Source: a bacterium (lineage in GTDB: Bacteria > Armatimonadota > Fimbriimonadia > Fimbriimonadales > Fimbriimonadaceae). Taken from it: a stretch of 64,000 nt of DNA. The translations under genes and the position numbers were made by a program. The notes under the pieces are model-generated. The model had not been told where the DNA came from. It ran no database searches and was given only the letters and a program-made list of their open reading frames with translations. Where the stretch lies: assembly GCA_027483535.1 (NCBI GenBank), contig JAIXUN010000002.1, positions 1,798,001-1,862,000 of the forward strand, written 5' to 3'. Shown here piece after piece: positions 61,336-64,000 of the stretch. The first letter of the stretch is position 1, and each line of letters opens with the position of its first letter.

Positions 61336-61371
61336 CCGCCTTCTTTCTTATTCGAGAAAGAGGGCGGTTTT
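61336..61371 (+). terminator. Rho-independent terminator after the DinB-like gene
   Basis: CCGCCTTCTTTCT (61336-61348) and AGAAAGAGGGCGG (61355-61367) form a 13-bp stem with one G-T pair and a 6-nt loop, followed by TTTT. Confidence 0.85.
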
Positions 61372-61496
61372 GCTCCTGAGGTATCCTCTGGAGGAATTTC
61401 ACACGGATGCGTCGCGCGTCCAGGTCTCCTGTCTCTTGATGGGAGAAAAGCGCGCTCAACCCATGGCGTTATCCGGAGGTTCAACCTGGAGATAAT
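61372..61496 (+). promoter_or_regulatory. Structured rpsB leader
   Basis: The 125 nt between the upstream terminator and rpsB contain a nested stem: GCGCG near 61412 pairs with CGCGC near 61451, with an inner TCTCC/GGAGA pair. GGAG then lies 5 nt before the start. The position matches the S2-binding rpsB leader known in other bacteria. No consensus was tested, and no promoter was picked with confidence. Confidence 0.4.
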
Positions 61497-62312
61497 ATGG
61501 TCCAACTGAGCATGAAAGAGCTCTTGGAGGCCGGCGTGCATTTCGGGCACCAAACCCGACGCTGGAACCCCAAGATGAAGCGCTACATTTACGGCGCGCG
61601 CAACGGCATTTACATCATTGATCTGCACCAAACGATCAAGCTGTTCGAAGATGCCCTGAACTACGTCCAAAAGATCGTCGAAGACGGTGGAACGGTTCTT
61701 TTCGTCGGCACCAAGAAGCAGGCTCAATCTGCTGTCAAGGAAGCGGCTGAGCGAAGCGGACAATACTTCGTCTGCGAGCGATGGCTCGGCGGAACGTTGA
61801 CCAACTGGAAAACGATCCAAGCCCGGATTTCCCGCCTGAAGGAACTCGACCGAATGGAAGCCGATGGCTACTTCGAGCGTCTTCCCAAGAAGGAAGCCCT
61901 TCAGCGACGAGAAGAGCGAGAGCAGCTGAACCGATACCTTGGCGGTATCCGGAACATGCAAACGATGCCCGCGCTTATGTTCGTTGTTGACCTCAACAAG
62001 GAAGACATCGCGGTTGCCGAAGCTCGAAAGCTTGGTATCCCGATCGTCGCCATCGTTGACACGAACTGCGATCCTGAGCTCGCTGACGTCATCATCCCTG
62101 GCAACGACGACGCCATCCGCGCGATCCGACTTGTCACCCAAAAGATGAGCGAAGCGATTCTTGAAGCACGACCGCTGAGCGACGCCGTCACCGAAGGAAC
62201 GATTTCCGAAACTGAAGAAGGAACGGAGATTCTTGACGACGCTCCGATCCACATTGACGAGGAATTCGCCAAGGCTTTTGGCGCTGAACTAGGAACTGAG
62301 GAAAGCAAGTAA
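61497..62312 (+). CDS. rpsB: 30S ribosomal protein S2
   Basis: The 271-residue protein has the S2 signatures [20 protein letters not shown] and [20 protein letters not shown], with [13 protein letters not shown] between. It binds the 16S rRNA head-body junction and helps recruit S1. The acidic C-terminal tail ([20 protein letters not shown]) is longer than in E. coli. The start ATG has GGAG 5 nt upstream, and the stop overlaps tsf (TAATG). The order rpsB-tsf-pyrH is conserved in bacteria. Confidence 0.97.
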   Translation: MVQLSMKELLEAGVHFGHQTRRWNPKMKRYIYGARNGIYIIDLHQTIKLFEDALNYVQKIVEDGGTVLFVGTKKQAQSAVKEAAERSGQYFVCERWLGGTLTNWKTIQARISRLKELDRMEADGYFERLPKKEALQRREEREQLNRYLGGIRNMQTMPALMFVVDLNKEDIAVAEARKLGIPIVAIVDTNCDPELADVIIPGNDDAIRAIRLVTQKMSEAILEARPLSDAVTEGTISETEEGTEILDDAPIHIDEEFAKAFGAELGTEESK

Positions 62313-63124
62313 TGGCCGGTTACACCGCAGCAGACGTTAAGCGACTTCGAGAAGAAACCGATGCACCTATGATGGAGTGCAAAGCTGCCTTGGAAGAGGC
62401 AGGTGGCGACTACGAGCGAGCAAAGGAAGTCCTTCGAGAGAAGGGCAAGGCTTCGGCAGGCAAGAAAGCAGGCCGAGCAACCAACGCCGGCGCGGTCGCA
62501 TTTGCCTCATCGGAGAGCGGAAACGTTCTTGGCGTGGCACTTGTCGAATCTGAGACAGACTTCGTTTCCAACAACGAAAAGTTCGTCGCAATGGTTCAAG
62601 AGATCGCCAACTGGGCTCGAGACAACGGCACCGCAGACGAAGCGAAGAAGAAGGAATTCTCCGACGAGATCATCGCCGCCTTCCGCGAAAACTGCGTGGT
62701 CAAAGTCGCCGAACAACTCACTTCGGACAGCAAGATTGCCTACTACCTCCACCACGACAAGACCAACGGCGCTGCCGTTATGTCATCGGGTGAGGGCGCA
62801 GGCTCCGAAGCTATCCGAAAGGTTGCGGTCCACATCTCGTGGGGCAAGCCGGAGTTCACGTCCAAGGATCAACTTCCGCAAGAGAAGCTTGATGCTGAGT
62901 ACAAGATCGAGTTCGAGCGAGCTCTCAACGAGGGTAAGCCTGAGAACATCGCGAAGAACATTGCTCAAGGTCGCGTGAACAAGGAGTACATCAAGCAGGT
63001 GGTTCTCCTGGAGCAGCCGTTCTACGTCGATCAAGGCAAGACGGTCAGCCAGTACATCGCCGAAGAAGCGAAAGGAACCCAAGTCACGGGCTTCCGATAC
63101 TTCGCCGTCGGTCAAGACGCGTAA
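62312..63124 (+). CDS. tsf: Translation elongation factor Ts
   Basis: The 270-residue protein exchanges GDP on EF-Tu. It shows the N-terminal UBA-like VKRLREETDAPMMECKAALE, the TDFVSNNEKF signature (VESETDFVSNNEKFVAM) and the C-terminal QVVLLEQPFYVDQGKTVSQY. It begins in a TAATG overlap with rpsB and is followed by a strong terminator at 63145-63180, so pyrH needs its own promoter or read-through. Confidence 0.97.
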   Translation: MAGYTAADVKRLREETDAPMMECKAALEEAGGDYERAKEVLREKGKASAGKKAGRATNAGAVAFASSESGNVLGVALVESETDFVSNNEKFVAMVQEIANWARDNGTADEAKKKEFSDEIIAAFRENCVVKVAEQLTSDSKIAYYLHHDKTNGAAVMSSGEGAGSEAIRKVAVHISWGKPEFTSKDQLPQEKLDAEYKIEFERALNEGKPENIAKNIAQGRVNKEYIKQVVLLEQPFYVDQGKTVSQYIAEEAKGTQVTGFRYFAVGQDA

Positions 63125-63144
63125 GCGATTCTGGTCCGAAAGAG

Positions 63145-63180
63145 ACGCCTCTTCGCCAACTTGGCGGAGGGGCGTTTTTT
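63145..63180 (+). terminator. Rho-independent terminator after tsf
   Basis: ACGCC TCTTCGCCAA pairs with TTGGCGGAG GGGCGT to give a long GC-rich stem, followed by TTTTTT. It separates tsf from pyrH. Confidence 0.9.
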
Positions 63181-63266
63181 GTTCTTGGAGTCGCTTTTGA
63201 ACGCGAGTGAGGTCTGGGTCTCCAGGCATTACGGCGGGTGGTAAACTCCCCTTCTGAGGGACATCC

Positions 63267-64000
63267 TTGGCGCAACAACGAAGATCTTACAGACGGGCAC
63301 TTATCAAACTGAGCGGCGAGGCTTTAGCCGGTGATCTTCGATTCGGACTTGATCCCCACATCCTCAACTACATCGCCCACGAGATCGCTGCGGTTCAACA
63401 GGCCGGCATCGAGTGCGCCATCGTTGTTGGTGGAGGCAACTTCATTCGCGGTGAAACCTTCTCTGCCGAAGGTGGCATCGACCGGAGCGTTGCCGACCAA
63501 ATGGGCATGCTTGGCACCCTGATGAACTCCCTAGGCCTTCAATCTGCGATTGAGAAGCAGTCTATTGAGGTGCGCGTTCAGAGTGCGATCACCATTTCGG
63601 CAGTGGCCGAGCCGTTCATCCGTCGCCGAGCAATTCGACACATGCAAAAAGGCCGAATGGTCGTTTTTGCGGCAGGAACGGGCAACCCCTTCTTCTCTAC
63701 CGATACGGCCGCTGTTCTTCGCGCACTCGAGATCGAGGCCGACGTTTTGGTCAAAGCGACCAAGGTCGACGGCGTTTACGACAGCGATCCCAAGAAGAAC
63801 CCAGAAGCCAAACGATTTGACACGCTCAGTTACGATCGAGCCATCTCGGATCGACTCAAGGTCATGGATCAAACCGCATTCACGATGGCTCAAGACCATC
63901 GCCTGCCGTTGATCGTCCTTGATTTCCATAAGCCGGGCGCATTGCTAGACGCGCTCACAGGCGGAAGCACCGGAACGCTCGTGGCTGACGAGCACAAGCC
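63267..64000 (+). CDS. pyrH: UMP kinase (PyrH), cut by window end
   Basis: The frame runs from TTG 63267 to the window edge, 244 codons. The protein phosphorylates UMP to UDP with ATP, in pyrimidine nucleotide synthesis. It shows ALIKLSGEALAGDL, IVVGGGNFIRGE, the VADQMGMLGTLMNSLGL segment, GRMVVFAAGTGNPFFSTDTA, LVKATKVDGVYDSDPKKNP and LKVMDQTAFTMA. The start TTG is supported by GAGGGA about 7 nt upstream. Typical length is about 240 residues, so the stop lies just past the window. TAAACT at 63242-63247 may be the -10 of its own promoter. Confidence 0.95.
   Translation, partial: MAQQRRSYRRALIKLSGEALAGDLRFGLDPHILNYIAHEIAAVQQAGIECAIVVGGGNFIRGETFSAEGGIDRSVADQMGMLGTLMNSLGLQSAIEKQSIEVRVQSAITISAVAEPFIRRRAIRHMQKGRMVVFAAGTGNPFFSTDTAAVLRALEIEADVLVKATKVDGVYDSDPKKNPEAKRFDTLSYDRAISDRLKVMDQTAFTMAQDHRLPLIVLDFHKPGALLDALTGGSTGTLVADEHK

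Noticed and set aside
61266-62252. 328-codon minus-strand open frame across rpsB
   Set aside because: Antisense to ribosomal protein S2, which is certain; the frame has no recognisable domain.
1-64000. CRISPR array, insertion sequence or prophage
   Set aside because: No regularly spaced repeats, transposase, integrase or phage structural motifs were seen. The only tandem repeat is the 15-bp triplet at 40049-40093, which has no spacers.

Overview
The window looks like a chromosomal segment from a Gram-negative, non-model bacterium of moderately high G+C. The best match is Armatimonadota (Fimbriimonadia-like). This is inferred from gene content, not a database search: three prepilin-like secreted proteins with near-identical N-termini, a PEP-CTERM protease, two planctomycete-type cytochrome (DUF1549/DUF1553) plus DUF1501 gene pairs, a GntR regulator linked to a prepilin gene, and an AMIN-type amidase with a GerMN partner. 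Planctomycetota or Lentisphaerota are the main alternatives.

Layout. 1-8.9 kb holds a cut-off prepilin-like gene, an NTF2-like protein, a Gfo/Idh/MocA oxidoreductase, a DUF1501/cytochrome pair, a sugar-phosphate isomerase-like TIM barrel and a CobW-type GTPase. 8.9-14.7 kb holds an unknown membrane protein and a four-gene sugar ABC importer (RhaTPQS/LsrACDB-like). 15.0-18.3 kb is a decayed RHS locus: RHS/YD-repeat fragments alternate with small secreted or lipoprotein-like genes that start in ATGA overlaps. 18.5-24.3 kb is an operon of AMMECR1, a thioester-less alpha-2-macroglobulin and a thioredoxin-polysaccharide deacetylase fusion, followed by a convergent PEP-CTERM trypsin. 25.3-37.2 kb is a carbohydrate block: GH26, a prepilin/lipoprotein/GntR unit, a GH53-cytochrome-DUF1501 operon and a PA14-propeller-ThuA protein. 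37.3-47.4 kb is mixed metabolism and signalling: a receiver protein, lipoprotein MsrA, fumarase, saccharopine dehydrogenase-like and aldo/keto reductases, a diguanylate cyclase, a degenerate deacetylase, an Ig-cyclophilin lipoprotein and an M14 peptidase. 48-49.4 kb has a second prepilin/lipoprotein pair and tRNA-Val(TAC). 49.5-64 kb is housekeeping: amidase, GerMN, MurB, TsaB, RdgB, RNase PH, Aat, rpsB-tsf-pyrH.

How the parts work together. The 25-37 kb block reads as extracellular plant-glycan use (mannan and galactan hydrolases) joined to surface oxidases and regulated export or adhesion. The ABC importer, the isomerase-like gene and the two Gfo/Idh oxidoreductases fit sugar uptake and conversion. 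The amidase, MurB and two NodB-type genes act on cell-wall or other polysaccharide.

Expression signals. At least eleven transcription-unit starts have a -10-like hexamer ending only 5-7 nt before ATG or GTG, which predicts leaderless mRNAs. Genes inside operons instead carry Shine-Dalgarno sequences and ATGA, TAATG or 2-nt junctions. Two divergent gene pairs have overlapping -10 elements on opposite strands. No CRISPR array, insertion sequence, prophage or rRNA gene was seen.
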